Origin: Thermodesulfovibrionia bacterium
GTDB lineage: Bacteria; Nitrospirota; Thermodesulfovibrionia; UBA6902
NCBI GenBank assembly: GCA_030646035.1
Contig: JAUSMY010000036.1
Location: forward strand, 1 to 64,000
Direction of reading: 5' to 3'
Length of the DNA stretch: 64,000 nt
Part shown: positions 1 to 10,700 of the stretch, piece by piece
Position numbering within the stretch: position 1 is the stretch's first letter
Layout of the letters: each line of letters starts with the position of its first letter
The notes under the pieces: model-generated
Databases searched by the model: none
The model's input: only the letters and a program-made list of their open reading frames with translations
What the model was told of the DNA's origin: nothing
Made by a program: the position numbers and the translations under genes

Positions 1-1
1 C

Positions 2-205
2 AGGCCCCAGTTCTACTTCAGGACGACCGATGTTACAGGAATAGCACAGCTTCCTGAGGGAGTAGAGATGGTAATGCCCGGAGACAACGTAAATATAGAA
101 GTTGAGCTCATAAGCAATATAGCGATGGAAGAGGGATTGAGATTTGCAGTAAGAGAAGGCGGAAGGACAGTTGGAGCAGGTGTTGTCGCAAAGATAATTG
201 AATAG
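2..205 (+). CDS. tuf: Elongation factor Tu, 3' end (partial)
   Basis: C-terminal 67 residues of EF-Tu, the GTPase that delivers aminoacyl-tRNA to the ribosome. The gene starts before the window. The visible part is domain 3, with the conserved run FRTTDVTG near its start and [16 protein letters not shown] near its end, and stops at TAG 203-205. It is followed 38 bp later by rpmG, the usual tuf-rpmG-trnW-secE-nusG order of many bacteria. The identification is secure; only the N-terminal part is missing because of the window edge. Confidence 0.97.
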   Translation, partial: RPQFYFRTTDVTGIAQLPEGVEMVMPGDNVNIEVELISNIAMEEGLRFAVREGGRTVGAGVVAKIIE

Positions 206-243
206 AACCGAACATATTCTAAACACTAAAAGGAAACGGGATA

Positions 244-396
244 ATGCAGGATATAATACTTTTACAGTGTACAAGCTGCAAGCACAAGAATTACTCGACC
301 ACCAAGAACAAGAAGAATACAAAAGAGAAGCTTAATCTCAAGAAATACTGCAAGCATTGCAGGGAGCACGTAATTCACAAAGAGACAAAGGCATAG
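244..396 (+). CDS. rpmG: 50S ribosomal protein L33 (bL33), zinc-ribbon form
   Basis: A 50-residue protein that belongs to the large ribosomal subunit. Two CxxC pairs (C9/C12 and C36/C39) make the zinc-binding 'C+' form of bL33, and the family signature around [16 protein letters not shown] is intact. ATG 244 is preceded by an AAAGGAAACGGG ribosome-binding region. The gene lies between tuf and tRNA-Trp, where rpmG is commonly found. Its dependence on zinc is known for C+ paralogs; no C- copy is visible in this window. Confidence 0.95.
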   Translation: MQDIILLQCTSCKHKNYSTTKNKKNTKEKLNLKKYCKHCREHVIHKETKA

Positions 397-472
397 AGAA
401 AACCCAAAGATTAAAGATCAAAATTAAGCAAGATATTTTGAGCATATTAATTTTTTATTTTGATTTTGGTAT

Positions 473-548
473 AGGCCAGTAGCTCTAACGGTAGAGCGCC
501 GGACTCCAAATCCGAGGGCTGGGGGTTCAAATCCCTCCTGGCCTGCCA
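473..548 (+). tRNA. trnW: tRNA-Trp (anticodon CCA)
   Basis: A 76-nt cloverleaf including an encoded 3' CCA. The acceptor stem AGGCCAG pairs with CTGGCCT, followed by discriminator G545 and CCA 546-548. The D-stem GCTC/GAGC, the anticodon loop CTCCAAA (anticodon 506-508) and the T-stem around GGTTCAAAT are all present. Pair 27-43 appears as a C-A mismatch. It sits between rpmG and secE, the classic position for trnW. Confidence 0.96.
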
Positions 549-579
549 TTTTACTTTATTTTAAAGGGAAGGCGAAAGA

Positions 580-765
580 ATGTTTGAAAAAATAAAATTA
601 TTTTTCATGGAAGTAAAGGCAGAATTAAAGAAGGTTGTCTTTCCGGGCAGGGAGGAAGTGATAGGTTCGACCAAGGTCGTGCTTGTCCTGGTATTTATTA
701 CAGCATTTTTCCTTGGAGCGATAGATCTGGTTCTTTCGAAAATCATAGATTTTGTTATTAAATAA
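580..765 (+). CDS. secE: Preprotein translocase subunit SecE
   Basis: A 61-residue single-span membrane protein that clamps the SecYEG translocon in the inner membrane. The N-terminal amphipathic helix contains the family core FFMEVKAELKKVVFPGREEV, followed by one transmembrane helix at about residues 30-55. The length fits the short SecE found outside enterobacteria. It follows tRNA-Trp and precedes nusG by 13 bp, so the two are very likely co-transcribed. Confidence 0.95.
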   Translation: MFEKIKLFFMEVKAELKKVVFPGREEVIGSTKVVLVLVFITAFFLGAIDLVLSKIIDFVIK

Positions 766-778
766 AGGAAATGTAACT

Positions 779-1297
779 ATGGAATGGTATGTTGTGCATA
801 TTTACTCTGGTTTTGAGGATAAGGTCAAGGCTACTATTGAGGACGGCGCGCGCAGGCGGGGGCTGACTGAAAAGATCGAACAGATAATGATACCTACCGA
901 AAAGGTGGTAGAGCTGAAGGCCGGGAAAAAGAAGCAGTTGGAAAGGAAGTTCTATCCGGGATATATCCTGATAAAGATGGAGCTTAATAACGAGACTTGG
1001 CATCTTGTCAGCAGCACACCGAGAGTCACAGGGTTTGTAGGCGGTGAGATACCTGCCCCGCTTGAGCAGGCAGAAGTGGACGTTATTATACGCCAGATGG
1101 AAGACGGTTCCGGTTCAAGGGTCAAGACCCAGTTCAACAAGGGTGATGATGTAAGAATAACTGACGGCGCCTTTGCCAATTTTAACGGTTTTGTTGATGA
1201 GATAGATGATGTTCACAATAAGCTGAAGATCATGGTCAGCGTATTCGGCAGACAGACATCTGTTGAGCTGGATTTCTTACAGGTTGAAAAGACATAA
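779..1297 (+). CDS. nusG: Transcription termination/antitermination factor NusG
   Basis: A 172-residue NusG that binds RNA polymerase and links it to the ribosome or Rho. The NGN domain begins MEWYVVHIYSGFEDKVK and the C-terminal KOW domain covers about residues 120-170 (GDDVRITDGAFANFNGFVDEI). An upstream in-frame start at 752 lies inside secE and would add nine atypical residues; ATG 779, seven to eight bases after AAAGGAA, matches the family N-terminus. Next in the operon is rplK. Confidence 0.96.
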   Translation: MEWYVVHIYSGFEDKVKATIEDGARRRGLTEKIEQIMIPTEKVVELKAGKKKQLERKFYPGYILIKMELNNETWHLVSSTPRVTGFVGGEIPAPLEQAEVDVIIRQMEDGSGSRVKTQFNKGDDVRITDGAFANFNGFVDEIDDVHNKLKIMVSVFGRQTSVELDFLQVEKT

Positions 1298-1325
1298 AAA
1301 TAAATCGGATTTGTTGGAGGAATAA

Positions 1326-1757
1326 ATGGCACCACAAAAAGAAGTAACAGCAATGGTAAAACTTCAGGTAACTGCAGGGAAGGCTAACCCGGCTCCGCCC
1401 ATAGGGCCTGCGCTCGGGCCTCACGGCATCAATATTATGGATTTCTGCAATTCCTTTAATGCTCAGACAAAGGCGATGGGAGATACCATCGTTCCGGTTC
1501 TTCTTACTATATATAAGGACAGGTCATTTACTTTTATATTAAAGACGCCGCCTGCCTCTCAGCTCATAAAGAAAGCTGCCGGCATCATCAAGGGTTCCAG
1601 CGTTCCTAATAAGGATAAAGTCGGGAAGATATCCATGGCACAGGTGGAAGAGATAGCCAAGACCAAGATGCCGGATCTGAATGCATTCGATCTTTTAAAG
1701 GCTATGGAGACCATAAAAGGAACTGCCAGAAGTATGGGAGTAGAGATAACAGGTTAA
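1326..1757 (+). CDS. rplK: 50S ribosomal protein L11 (uL11)
   Basis: A 143-residue uL11, the base of the GTPase-associated stalk that binds 23S rRNA together with L10. It has the conserved N-terminal proline-rich segment ([19 protein letters not shown]) and the C-terminal rRNA-binding domain with GTARSMGVE. The usual length is about 141. A GGAGGAATAA ribosome-binding site sits just before ATG 1326. It lies 28 bp after nusG and 38 bp before rplA. Confidence 0.97.
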   Translation: MAPQKEVTAMVKLQVTAGKANPAPPIGPALGPHGINIMDFCNSFNAQTKAMGDTIVPVLLTIYKDRSFTFILKTPPASQLIKKAAGIIKGSSVPNKDKVGKISMAQVEEIAKTKMPDLNAFDLLKAMETIKGTARSMGVEITG

Positions 1758-1795
1758 AAATTCAATATCAATTTTGGTTTTTTATTGGGGGAACA

Positions 1796-2485
1796 ATGAG
1801 CAAGAAACATGATGAAGCAAAAGGAAAGATAAACAGGGAAAATCAATATAACCTGAAAGAGGCGATTGACCTTGTCAAAGGGCTTGCGCATACGAAGTTT
1901 GATGAAACCGTTGACCTTGCCGTTAATATCGGCATTGACGCCAAGAAATCCGACCAGCTTGTAAGGGGCAGTGTTGTTCTCCCTCACGGACTCGGGAAGG
2001 AAGTGCGGGTCGTGGTCTTTGCAAAAGGCGATAAGGGCAAGGAGGCGATGGATGCCGGAGCTGATTTTGTAGGCGCTGATGACCTTGCCGATAAGATAAG
2101 CAAGGGCTGGTTTGAGTTTGACAGAGTAATTGCAACTCCTGACATCATGGGTGTTGTCGGTAAGATAGGCAAGCTGCTGGGGCCAAGGGGTCTCATGCCT
2201 AATCCGAAGACAGGTACTGTTACTTTTGATGTAGGGAATGCCGTTAAAGAGGCAAAGGCCGGAAAAGTAGAGTACAAGACAGAAAAGGGAGCCATTATCC
2301 ATGTCCCGATAGGCAAGGTCTCATTTGAGAGCGAAAAGCTTTTTGACAATGCCCAATCTGTCATTAAATCTATCGTCAGGTCAAAGCCTTCTACAAGCAA
2401 GGGGAAATTTTTAAAGAAGATATCTGTTTCATCAACTATGGGAGCAGGTGTACCCGTAGATACACAGACAGCAGTACCGGCATAG
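1796..2485 (+). CDS. rplA: 50S ribosomal protein L1 (uL1)
   Basis: A 229-residue uL1 of the L1 stalk that guides tRNA release. The conserved motif [16 protein letters not shown] is at about residues 127-142, and the protein has normal length. ATG 1796 follows GGGGGAACA. In many bacteria L1 represses its own L11-L1 mRNA; no L1 operator was recognised with confidence upstream of rplK. The gene is followed by a long non-coding leader before rplJ. Confidence 0.97.
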   Translation: MSKKHDEAKGKINRENQYNLKEAIDLVKGLAHTKFDETVDLAVNIGIDAKKSDQLVRGSVVLPHGLGKEVRVVVFAKGDKGKEAMDAGADFVGADDLADKISKGWFEFDRVIATPDIMGVVGKIGKLLGPRGLMPNPKTGTVTFDVGNAVKEAKAGKVEYKTEKGAIIHVPIGKVSFESEKLFDNAQSVIKSIVRSKPSTSKGKFLKKISVSSTMGAGVPVDTQTAVPA

Positions 2486-2520
2486 ATTGCAGGGATCAGC
2501 CATTATAAGGCTGATAAATA

Positions 2521-2745
2521 TAAAGGTCAGAGACCGCAGGTGCTGCCCATTTTTACAGGGCAGCTTAAACAAGAGAGACACGAGACCGGAAACGGGCCGT
2601 ATCGACCTGCGCAGATCGGAAAAAAGTTAAAAGCTGAAAGTGAAAAGTTTAAGGTTAGTTTGTTTTCAATACCTTTAAACTCTCAACTCTTAATTTTCAA
2701 CTCTCAAACCGGGGTCTCTGATTATATGGAAAGGGGGGAAAGAAG
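2521..2745 (+). promoter_or_regulatory. L10 (rplJL) mRNA leader
   Basis: The 260-nt gap between rplA and rplJ folds as a ribosomal-protein leader. A 9-bp closing helix pairs TCAGAGACC (2527-2535) with GGTCTCTGA (2713-2721). Inside it are a 7-bp hairpin GCTGCCC/GGGCAGC (2542-2548 with 2558-2564) and a G/C-rich arm at 2581-2615. The AGACCGCAGGTG core resembles the L10-leader family bound by L10(L12)4, which represses rplJL. An A/T-rich imperfect inverted repeat (2621-2709) enlarges one arm. Confidence 0.75.
2621..2709. repeat. A/T-rich imperfect inverted repeat inside the L10 leader
   Basis: The left arm at about 2621-2655 and the right arm at about 2671-2709 are imperfect reverse complements. 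Both arms are built from GTTGAGAGTT/AAGCTGAAAGT-like units. The element is unlike the G/C-richer leader around it and looks like an inserted small repeat that extends one helix. Confidence 0.6.
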
Positions 2746-2749
2746 CTGA
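2726..2749 (+). CDS. Possible 7-codon upstream ORF coupled to rplJ
   Basis: ATG 2726 opens the reading frame MERGERS and ends at TGA 2747-2749. That stop overlaps the inferred rplJ start CTG 2746-2748 as CTGA. The Shine-Dalgarno-like AGGGGGG for rplJ lies inside this small ORF, but ATG 2726 itself has no clear Shine-Dalgarno. Its value would be translational coupling (re-initiation at a weak CTG). It may also simply be chance. Confidence 0.3.
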   Translation: MERGERS

Positions 2750-3264
2750 AGAAAGAAGAGAAAGTCCACGTAATAGCAGAGCTCCACGAAAAGTTCAACA
2801 AGGCAACAGGTCTTATCTTTACCGATTACAGAGGGCTCACTGTTGAAGAGATATCCGATCTCAGGCAGAAGCTGAGGGAACATTCCTTCGAATACAGGGT
2901 AGTAAAGAACACTCTTGCCAAGAGAGCTGCAGTTGATACACCTGTTGATGCCGCAAAAGAGATATTCAAAGGCCCGTTAGGAGTGGCGTTCGGCTATGAT
3001 GATCCTGTTTTGCTTGCCAAGAAGATGCTTGAGTTCAGCAAGGGAAACGAAAAGCTCCAGATCAAAGGAGGGATTGTTGAAGGCGGGGTCTGCAATGCCG
3101 CGGAGATCAAGACGATCTCAGAGCTTCCGTCAAGAGAAGTTCAGCTGTCAATGCTTATCGGGGCCATGCAGTCGCCTATCAGCAAGCTTGCAAGGCTGCT
3201 GAATGCGTCAGTCGCTCAGATTGTTTACGCAATGGAAGCGCTTAAGACTAAGCGTGATTCATAA
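2746..3264 (+). CDS. rplJ: 50S ribosomal protein L10 (uL10), CTG start
   Basis: A 172-residue uL10, the stalk protein that anchors L7/L12 dimers. From the inferred start it reads KKEEKVHVIAELHEKFNKA and then the conserved FTDYRGLTVEE and KNTLAKRA blocks, so the N-terminus is complete. No ATG, GTG or TTG exists in frame between the upstream stop TGA 2719-2721 and this conserved region; the first usable in-frame codon is CTG 2746, seven bases after AGGGGGG. A rule-based start at GTG 2983 would cut off half of the protein. A sequence error at the start codon is the alternative. Confidence 0.9.
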   Translation: MKKEEKVHVIAELHEKFNKATGLIFTDYRGLTVEEISDLRQKLREHSFEYRVVKNTLAKRAAVDTPVDAAKEIFKGPLGVAFGYDDPVLLAKKMLEFSKGNEKLQIKGGIVEGGVCNAAEIKTISELPSREVQLSMLIGAMQSPISKLARLLNASVAQIVYAMEALKTKRDS

Positions 3265-3304
3265 ACTAAATTTATAATTTATTTTAAAAAAATCAGGAGG
3301 GAAC

Positions 3305-3679
3305 ATGTCAGCAACAAAGGAAGATGTATTTGGATTTATTGACAAGATGACGATTCTGGAGATATCAGAGTTCATTAAGGAGTTTGAGACAAGATACGGC
3401 GTCAGCGCAGCAGCGCCTGTCGCGGCAGCGGCAGCAGCAGCTCCGGCAGCAGCAGCCGTGGAAGAGAAGACCAGCTTTGATGTAGTTCTTACTGCAGCGG
3501 GTGACAAGAAGATACAGGTGATAAAGGTTGTCAGGGAGATCACCAGCCTCGGCCTTAAAGAGGCAAAAGACCTTGTTGACGGCGCGCCAAGTCCTGTTAA
3601 GACCGGCGTGACAAAGGATGAAGCAGAGGCGATCAAGGCAAAGCTTGTAGAGCAGGGCGCAACTGTAGAAGTTAAGTAA
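3305..3679 (+). CDS. rplL: 50S ribosomal protein L7/L12 (bL12)
   Basis: A 124-residue stalk protein that recruits translation GTPases as dimers bound to L10. It has an N-terminal dimerisation domain, an alanine-rich hinge at about residues 36-52, and a C-terminal factor-binding domain ([28 protein letters not shown]). A strong AGGAGG precedes ATG 3305, suiting its fourfold dosage over L10. Only 40 bp separate it from rplJ. Confidence 0.98.
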   Translation: MSATKEDVFGFIDKMTILEISEFIKEFETRYGVSAAAPVAAAAAAAPAAAAVEEKTSFDVVLTAAGDKKIQVIKVVREITSLGLKEAKDLVDGAPSPVKTGVTKDEAEAIKAKLVEQGATVEVK

Positions 3680-3697
3680 ATAATTGATAAACGAGTT

Positions 3698-3734
3698 TCG
3701 GGCACAGACGGTTCAGATGCCGGACTGTGCCCGA
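3698..3734 (+). promoter_or_regulatory. rplL-rpoB intergenic hairpin
   Basis: A perfect 10-bp inverted repeat TCGGGCACAG (3698-3707) / CTGTGCCCGA (3725-3734) with a 17-nt loop. No T-run follows, so it is more likely an attenuator or RNase-processing hairpin that lowers rpoBC expression relative to rplJL than a full terminator. E. coli has a functional analogue at this position. Confidence 0.6.
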
Positions 3735-3765
3735 TGGATAAACTTCTGTTTACAAAAGGAGAAAT

Positions 3766-6700
3766 ATGGCCAGTAGTTCTAGGGTTAGAAAAAATCTTGG
3801 GAAGTCGTCAGAAGAGGTGCTTGCCATTCCTGATCTTCTTGAGATCCAAAAGCGATCTTATTACCGTTTCTTGCAGCAGGATATCCAGCCTTCCAAAAAA
3901 GAGGATATAGGTTTACAGGCGGCCTTCAGCAGCGTCTTCCCTATATTTGATTATAATGAAACAGCATCCATGGAGTTTGTCGAATATGTAGTCGGCAAGC
4001 CTAAATTTGATGCAAGGGAATGCCTGGAGAGGGGCGTGAACTATGCGACCCCTTTAAAGATAAAGGTCAGGCTGAATCTCTGGGAAAAAGATGATTCCGG
4101 CAAAAAAATAATAAAAGAATCCAGGGAGCAGGAAGTTTATTTAGGAGAGCTCCCGCTGATGACAGATACCGGCACTTTTATTATTAACGGCATCGAGAGG
4201 GTCATTGTAAGCCAGCTGCACAGGTCACCCGGAGTATTTTTCAGCCCGGACAAGGTAAAGACGAGCTTAGGCGGTAAAACGCTTTTTTCTGCCCGGATAA
4301 TACCGGCAAGAGGGTCATGGTTTGACTTTGAGTTCGACTCAAAAGATATCCTTTATGTAAGGATCGACAGAAGGAAGAAGCTTCCTGCCACGATAATACT
4401 CAAGGCCCTTGACTATTCCGAAGAAGCTATCCTGAAGATGTATTATCCCACTGAAGTCATAAATATCAAAAAAGGCGCTGTGACCCGCAAGGTAAGTGAT
4501 GTGCTGGTAGGGTTGAGGGCGTCTATCGAGATAATCGCTCCAAAGACAAAAGAGGTAATAGTCAAAGAGAACGGCAAGATCACAGACTCTGTATATAAGA
4601 AGATCCAGGCTGCCGGGATAGATAGTATCCCTCTCTTGAAAGAAGACCTTATCGGCAGGGTTACGCTGAAGGACATTATTGACCCTGAGACCGGAGAGGT
4701 CATTCTGGAAAGCAACGAAGAAATAAGCGAGGATATATTTAATAAGATATCTTCTTTTAAAGAGGTTGAGCTTCAGCTCCTGTTCATTGACGGCATCAGG
4801 TATCTTCCTTCACTTAGAAACACATTAATGATGGATAAGGTAGTTACTAAAGATGAGGCGCTCACCCAGATATATAAAAAGCTGAGGCCTGGAGACCCGC
4901 CTTCTATGGCCGATGCTGAAGCGCTCTTCAACGGGCTCTTCTTTGACCCCAAGAGATATGATCTTTCAACTGTCGGAAGGTTGAAGCTGAACAAACGCCT
5001 GCGCCTTGACATTCCTCTGGAGACGAGGATCCTGACGGATAAGGATATCATTGAGATCTTCCGTTATTTATTTGAGTTAAGGGCCGGCCGCGGAGAGATC
5101 GATGATATTGACCACTTGGGAAACAGAAGGATAAGGGCTGTCGGCGAGCTTCTGGAGAATCAGTTCAGGATAGGCCTTGTGAGGATGGAGAGGGCCATCA
5201 AGGAAAAGATGATACTTGCGGAACTTGAGACTGCAATGCCGCATGACCTTATAAACGCAAAGACTGTTATTGCCGTGATCAAGGAGTTCTTCGGATCGAG
5301 CCAGCTGAGCCAGTTCATGGATCAGACAAACCCCTTATCAGAGATAACGCATAAAAGAAGGCTCAGTGCCCTCGGGCCCGGCGGTCTTACAAGGGAGAGG
5401 GCAGGTTTTGAGGTCAGGGATGTTCACCCTACTCATTACGGCCGTATATGTCCTGTTGAAACTCCTGAAGGCCCGAATATCGGACTGATAACATCGCTGG
5501 CCACTTATGCAAGGGTCAATGATTTTGGTTTCATAGAGACTCCTTACAGAATAGTGAAAGACGGCACCGCTACTAAAGAGATAGAGTATCTGTCTGCCAT
5601 AGACGGTGAAAAGCATATCATTGCGCAGTCAACGACTCCTCTGGATAAGGACGGCAACCTCATAGGTGAGACTGTCGCAGGCAGGTCAGGAGGGGACTTT
5701 AAGATGCTGAACCCCAATGACATTCAGTATATGGATGTCTCTCCAAAACAGATCGTCAGCGTTGCAACAGCGCTCATTCCTTTTCTTGAAAATGATGACG
5801 CCAACAGGGCGCTCATGGGCTCCAACATGCAGAGGCAGGCTGTCCCGCTGCTCCATACAGAAGCCCCAAGGGTCGGCACCGGAATGGAAGTTGTAGCAGC
5901 CAAGGGTTCTGGAGTTGTCATAACTGCCAAACGGGCCGGAGAAGTTGCGTCTGTTGATTCTGCAAGGATAATAATCAAGGCTAATGACGGCGGAGTGGAT
6001 ATTTATACACTCGTAAAGTTCTATAGATCCAACCAGGCTACGAGCGTTAATCAGAAGCCTATCGTAAAGCTGGGGGACTCTATAAAAAAAGGACAGGTAA
6101 TAGCTGACGGGCCTGCTACCGACATGGGCGAACTGGCCCTCGGCAAGAACGTCATGCTTGCCTTCATGCCATGGGGCGGGTACAACTTTGAGGATGCCAT
6201 TATTATCAGCAAACGCCTCGTTAAGGAAGATGTATATACATCAGTACATATCGAAGAGTTCTCTATAGAGGCCAGGGAGACAAAGCTCGGGCCTGAAGAG
6301 ATAACAAGGGATATACCGAACATCGGCGAAGAGGCACTCAGGAACCTTGATGAGAGCGGGATAATAAGAATAGGTGCCAAGATCAAGCCCGGAGATATAC
6401 TTGTCGGCAAGGTCACCCCAAAGAGCGAGACACAGCTTACACCTGAAGAGAAGTTACTCAGGGCCATCTTCGGTGAAAAGGCTGAAGAGGTCAGAGAGGA
6501 CTGCCTTTATGTTCCGCCCGGGATCAACGGTACTGTGCTGGATGTAAAGATATTCACAAGAAAGAGCGCCCAGAAGGACAAGAGGGCAAAGAGCATTGAA
6601 GAGGATGAGATAGCCAGCCTTGAACGCGACCATGAGGATGAGGCGGCCATATTAAAAGAGAACAACTATGCCAGGATGAGAAAGCTTCTGCTGAATCAGA

Positions 6701-7755
6701 CGGTTACTGAAGGGATAAAGTCTCAAAAGACAAGCGATCTCATATGCGCGAAAGGGAAACAGCTTACAGCAAAGATCCTTGAAGAGGTCCCTGATAAACT
6801 TCTTTCCAAGATAGGTATCGCAAACGAGAATATCACAGAAGAGGTTGTAGCAATTGCAAAGGAGATACTCTCGGGTTTAAAGAAGCTTGAAAGCTATTAC
6901 GAAGAGAAGAAGGAGAACTTTAAGAAAGGCGATGTGCTTCCTCCGGGTGTTCTTAAGACCGTAAAGGTTTATATAGCCATGAAGAGGAAGATCCAGGTCG
7001 GAGACAAGATGGCAGGAAGGCATGGCAATAAGGGAGTTATCTCTATAATAGTTCCTGAAGAGGATATGCCTTATATGCCTGACGGGACACCTATTGATAT
7101 AGTCCTTAACCCTCTTGGCGTTCCCTCACGTATGAATGTGGGTCAGATCCTGGAGATTCATCTCGGGTGGGCGGCAAAGGAGCTTGGGATATTTGTGGCT
7201 ACGCCTGTTTTTGAAAGTATTAAAGAGACAGAGATAAAGGATCTGTTAAGAGAGGCAAAACTGCCTGCAAGCGGGCAGATAATCCTGCATGACGGCAAGA
7301 CCGGGGAGCCTTTCAATAACGCTGTTACGGTAGGCTGCATGTATATGATGAAGCTCCATCACCTGGTAGAGAACAAGATGCACGCGCGTTCCATAGGGCC
7401 TTATTCACTTGTAACGCAGCAGCCGCTCGGAGGCAAGGCGCAGTTCGGCGGACAGAGGCTCGGTGAGATGGAGGTCTGGGCGCTTGAGGCATACGGCGCT
7501 GCATCCACACTTCAGGAATTTCTTACTGTAAAGAGTGACGATGTGGCCGGAAGGTCGCGCGTTTATGAAGCTATTGTCAAAGGCGATGCAAATCTTGAGC
7601 CGGGCGTTCCTGAATCATTCCATGTTCTTATCAAGGAACTCCAGAGCCTTGGCCTTGATGTGGAACTTCTGGAAGACAAGCTGTCACACGACGGAGACCA
7701 GGGTTCTGAAAAGCACAAACATACAGCCTCGGATAAGGGAAAAGGGGGTAAATAA
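3766..7755 (+). CDS. rpoB: DNA-directed RNA polymerase subunit beta
   Basis: A 1329-residue catalytic subunit of RNA polymerase. The rifampicin-pocket region ([27 protein letters not shown]), [27 protein letters not shown] and the C-terminal [26 protein letters not shown] are all intact. The residues in the rifampicin pocket are the usual sensitive type as far as can be seen. It has normal length for a non-enterobacterial beta subunit and is not fused to rpoC, whose GTG start comes 3 bp after its stop. AAAGGAG precedes ATG 3766. Confidence 0.98.
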   Translation: MASSSRVRKNLGKSSEEVLAIPDLLEIQKRSYYRFLQQDIQPSKKEDIGLQAAFSSVFPIFDYNETASMEFVEYVVGKPKFDARECLERGVNYATPLKIKVRLNLWEKDDSGKKIIKESREQEVYLGELPLMTDTGTFIINGIERVIVSQLHRSPGVFFSPDKVKTSLGGKTLFSARIIPARGSWFDFEFDSKDILYVRIDRRKKLPATIILKALDYSEEAILKMYYPTEVINIKKGAVTRKVSDVLVGLRASIEIIAPKTKEVIVKENGKITDSVYKKIQAAGIDSIPLLKEDLIGRVTLKDIIDPETGEVILESNEEISEDIFNKISSFKEVELQLLFIDGIRYLPSLRNTLMMDKVVTKDEALTQIYKKLRPGDPPSMADAEALFNGLFFDPKRYDLSTVGRLKLNKRLRLDIPLETRILTDKDIIEIFRYLFELRAGRGEIDDIDHLGNRRIRAVGELLENQFRIGLVRMERAIKEKMILAELETAMPHDLINAKTVIAVIKEFFGSSQLSQFMDQTNPLSEITHKRRLSALGPGGLTRERAGFEVRDVHPTHYGRICPVETPEGPNIGLITSLATYARVNDFGFIETPYRIVKDGTATKEIEYLSAIDGEKHIIAQSTTPLDKDGNLIGETVAGRSGGDFKMLNPNDIQYMDVSPKQIVSVATALIPFLENDDANRALMGSNMQRQAVPLLHTEAPRVGTGMEVVAAKGSGVVITAKRAGEVASVDSARIIIKANDGGVDIYTLVKFYRSNQATSVNQKPIVKLGDSIKKGQVIADGPATDMGELALGKNVMLAFMPWGGYNFEDAIIISKRLVKEDVYTSVHIEEFSIEARETKLGPEEITRDIPNIGEEALRNLDESGIIRIGAKIKPGDILVGKVTPKSETQLTPEEKLLRAIFGEKAEEVREDCLYVPPGINGTVLDVKIFTRKSAQKDKRAKSIEEDEIASLERDHEDEAAILKENNYARMRKLLLNQTVTEGIKSQKTSDLICAKGKQLTAKILEEVPDKLLSKIGIANENITEEVVAIAKEILSGLKKLESYYEEKKENFKKGDVLPPGVLKTVKVYIAMKRKIQVGDKMAGRHGNKGVISIIVPEEDMPYMPDGTPIDIVLNPLGVPSRMNVGQILEIHLGWAAKELGIFVATPVFESIKETEIKDLLREAKLPASGQIILHDGKTGEPFNNAVTVGCMYMMKLHHLVENKMHARSIGPYSLVTQQPLGGKAQFGGQRLGEMEVWALEAYGAASTLQEFLTVKSDDVAGRSRVYEAIVKGDANLEPGVPESFHVLIKELQSLGLDVELLEDKLSHDGDQGSEKHKHTASDKGKGGK

Positions 7756-7758
7756 CAC

Positions 7759-10700
7759 GTGGAAGATATATATTCGATTTTTGAAAAGCCGAAAAACCCG
7801 ACAGAGTTTGAGGTGATAAAGATAAAGCTTGCCTCTCCTGAAAAGATAAGGGCATGGTCATATGGAGAGGTTACAAAACCTGAAACAATAAACTACCGTA
7901 CCTTCAAACCTGAAAGGGACGGCCTCTTCTGTGCCAAGATATTCGGCCCTGTCAAGGACTGGGAGTGCATCTGCGGCAAGTACAAGAGGATGAAACACAG
8001 GGGAGTGGTCTGTGATAAGTGCGGCGTTGAGGTCATCCAGGCAAAGGCAAGACGGGAAAGGCTCGGCCACATAGAGCTGGCGACCCCTGTTGCTCATATA
8101 TGGTTTTTAAAGGGGATACCTTCAAGGATAGGCACTCTTCTTGATATGACCATGAGACAGCTTGAGAGGGTGCTCTATTTTGAGAGCTATGTTGTTGTTG
8201 ACCCCGGCGATACCAAGCTGAAGGAACAAGACCTTCTCACAGATGAGGAGTTTAGAAAAAAGACACAGGAATTAGGCGACACGTTCAAGGCAGGCATAGG
8301 CGCAGAGGCTGTAAGGGAACTGCTCAGAAGCATAGATCTTGATGCCCTCAGCAAGTCATTAAGGCTCAAGATCCAGGCATCTTCCTCAATAGGCGTCAAG
8401 AGAAAACTTACCAAGAGGCTGAGGGTTGTAGAGGCGTTCAGGAAATCAGGCAACAAACCTGACTGGATGATAATGGATGTCATACCGGTACTTCCGCCTG
8501 ACCTTCGTCCGCTGGTTCCGCTTGAAGGCGGCAGATTTGCAACATCTGACCTTAACGATCTTTACAGAAGGGTCATTAATAGAAATAACAGGCTTAAGAG
8601 GCTTATGGAGCTTAAGGCTCCAAGCGTTATCATACGTAATGAAAAGAGGATGCTGCAGGAGGCTGTTGACGCGCTGTTTGATAACGGCAGGAGAAGTAAG
8701 GTACTGAAGGCTGCTACAAAGAGGCCTCTCAAATCACTCAGTGATATGCTCAAGGGCAAGCAGGGGCGTTTCAGGCAGAATCTCCTTGGTAAGAGGGTTG
8801 ATTACTCAGGCCGTTCGGTTATCGTTGTAGGTCCTGATCTTAAACTCCATCAATGCGGAGTTCCAAAGAGCATGGCGCTTGAGCTCTTCACACCTTTTGT
8901 CTTCAGCAAGCTTGAAGAGAAGGGATATGTCACTACGATAAAGGCTGCAAAGAAGATGGTTGAGAGGGGAGATGAGGCTATCTGGGACTGTCTTGACGAG
9001 GTCATCAGGGAGCATCCGGTCCTTCTTAACAGGGCGCCGACCCTTCACAGACTTGGCATTCAGGCATTTGACCCTGTGCTTGTAGAGGGCAAGGCTATAA
9101 AGCTTCACCCGCTTGTATGTACGGCATTTAACGCTGACTTTGACGGCGACCAGATGGCTATTCATATTCCTCTTTCGATAGAGGCGCAGATAGAGGCAAG
9201 GGTGCTTATGATGTCTGTTAATAATATCCTCAACCCTTCTAACGGTGAGCCGATAACAATACCTTCGCAGGACATGGTCCTGGGCATTTACTATCTCACA
9301 AAGAAGAAGACAGGGGCAAAAGGAGAAGGCAAGACCTTTTACGGTCCGGAAGAAGTGAGGATAGCTTATGATGCAGGAGTAGTAAGCGTGCATGCCGCTG
9401 TTAAGGTGAGAATGAACGGCGCTTTTGTTGACACAACAGTCGGCCGCATCATCCTTAATGAGATAGTGCATGAAGATATACCATATGAGATGGTGAACAA
9501 GGTAATGACCAAGAAAGAGGTCGGAAAGCTTATCAGCTATTACTACAAGAGGGTTGGAAGAAAAGAGACGGTCGCTTTCCTTGATAATATTGAGAAGATA
9601 GGATTTAAATATGCGACCATATCAGGTTCCTCGATCTGCATAGATGACATGCATATCCCGCACCAGAAGACCGAGTTCATAAAGAAGGCGGAGCATGAGG
9701 TACTGGATGTAGAGACACAGTATTCTGACGGCCTTATCACAAACGGCGAGCGGTATAACAAGGTCGTGGACATATGGGCGCAGGTCACAGAGAAGGTCGC
9801 GGATGCGATGATGAAGGAACTGGGCGCTGAAGGCGTAAAGCATGTTGAAAAGCTTACTGATGACGAACTTAAAGAGCTTCGTTCATTTAATAATATCTTC
9901 ATGATGGCAGATTCCGGCGCAAGGGGTTCTGCCGCACAGATAAGGCAGCTGGCAGGAATGAGGGGACTTATGGCAAAGCCTTCGGGTGAGATCATCGAGA
10001 CCCCGATAACCGCTAACTTCAGGGAAGGGCTGGCGCCGCTTCAATATTTCATCTCAACGCACGGCGCGAGAAAGGGGCTTGCCGACACGGCGTTAAAGAC
10101 GGCAAACTCAGGTTACCTCACAAGAAGACTTGTCGATGTCACCCAGGATGTTGTTATTTCGCAGGATGACTGCGGCACACGTGACGGGATCGAGGTCGCA
10201 AGCCTTGTAGAGAGCGGCGAGATCATTGAACCGCTTGAGGAGAGGATATTCGGAAGAGTATCAGCAGAAGATGTTAAGGACCCGATAACCGGAAAGGTGA
10301 TAGCAAAGAGAAACGTGGAGATAAACAGCCAGCTTTCTCAGGATATAGTTGGTGCAGGAATAAGCAACGTCAAGATAAGGTCTGTTCTTACATGTGAGTC
10401 AAAACACGGTGTCTGCAGGCAGTGTTACGGCAGGGACCTTGGAAGAGGCGAACCTGTAGAGATAGGCGCAGCCGTTGGTATAGTGGCAGCGCAGTCCATA
10501 GGTGAGCCCGGGACACAGCTTACCATGAGAACCTTCCATATCGGCGGTACAGCAACAAGAATGGTCGAGCAGAGCGTGCTTAAGGCCAAGAATAACGGAT
10601 CGGTACAGTTCATTGACCTCCCTACAGTTCAGTTCGATGATGTTAATAATGTCAATAAAGAAAAATATCTTGTCGCGCTTAGCCGTAATGGAAGCATCGC

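Noticed and set aside
2540-2749. 69-codon ORF in the rplA-rplJ gap
   Set aside because: It runs through the paired arms of the L10 leader, has no family resemblance and its composition follows the repeat. Only its last seven codons are kept as a possible coupling ORF.
2983-3264. Short rplJ starting at GTG 2983
   Set aside because: It would remove about 80 conserved N-terminal residues of L10 that are encoded in frame upstream.
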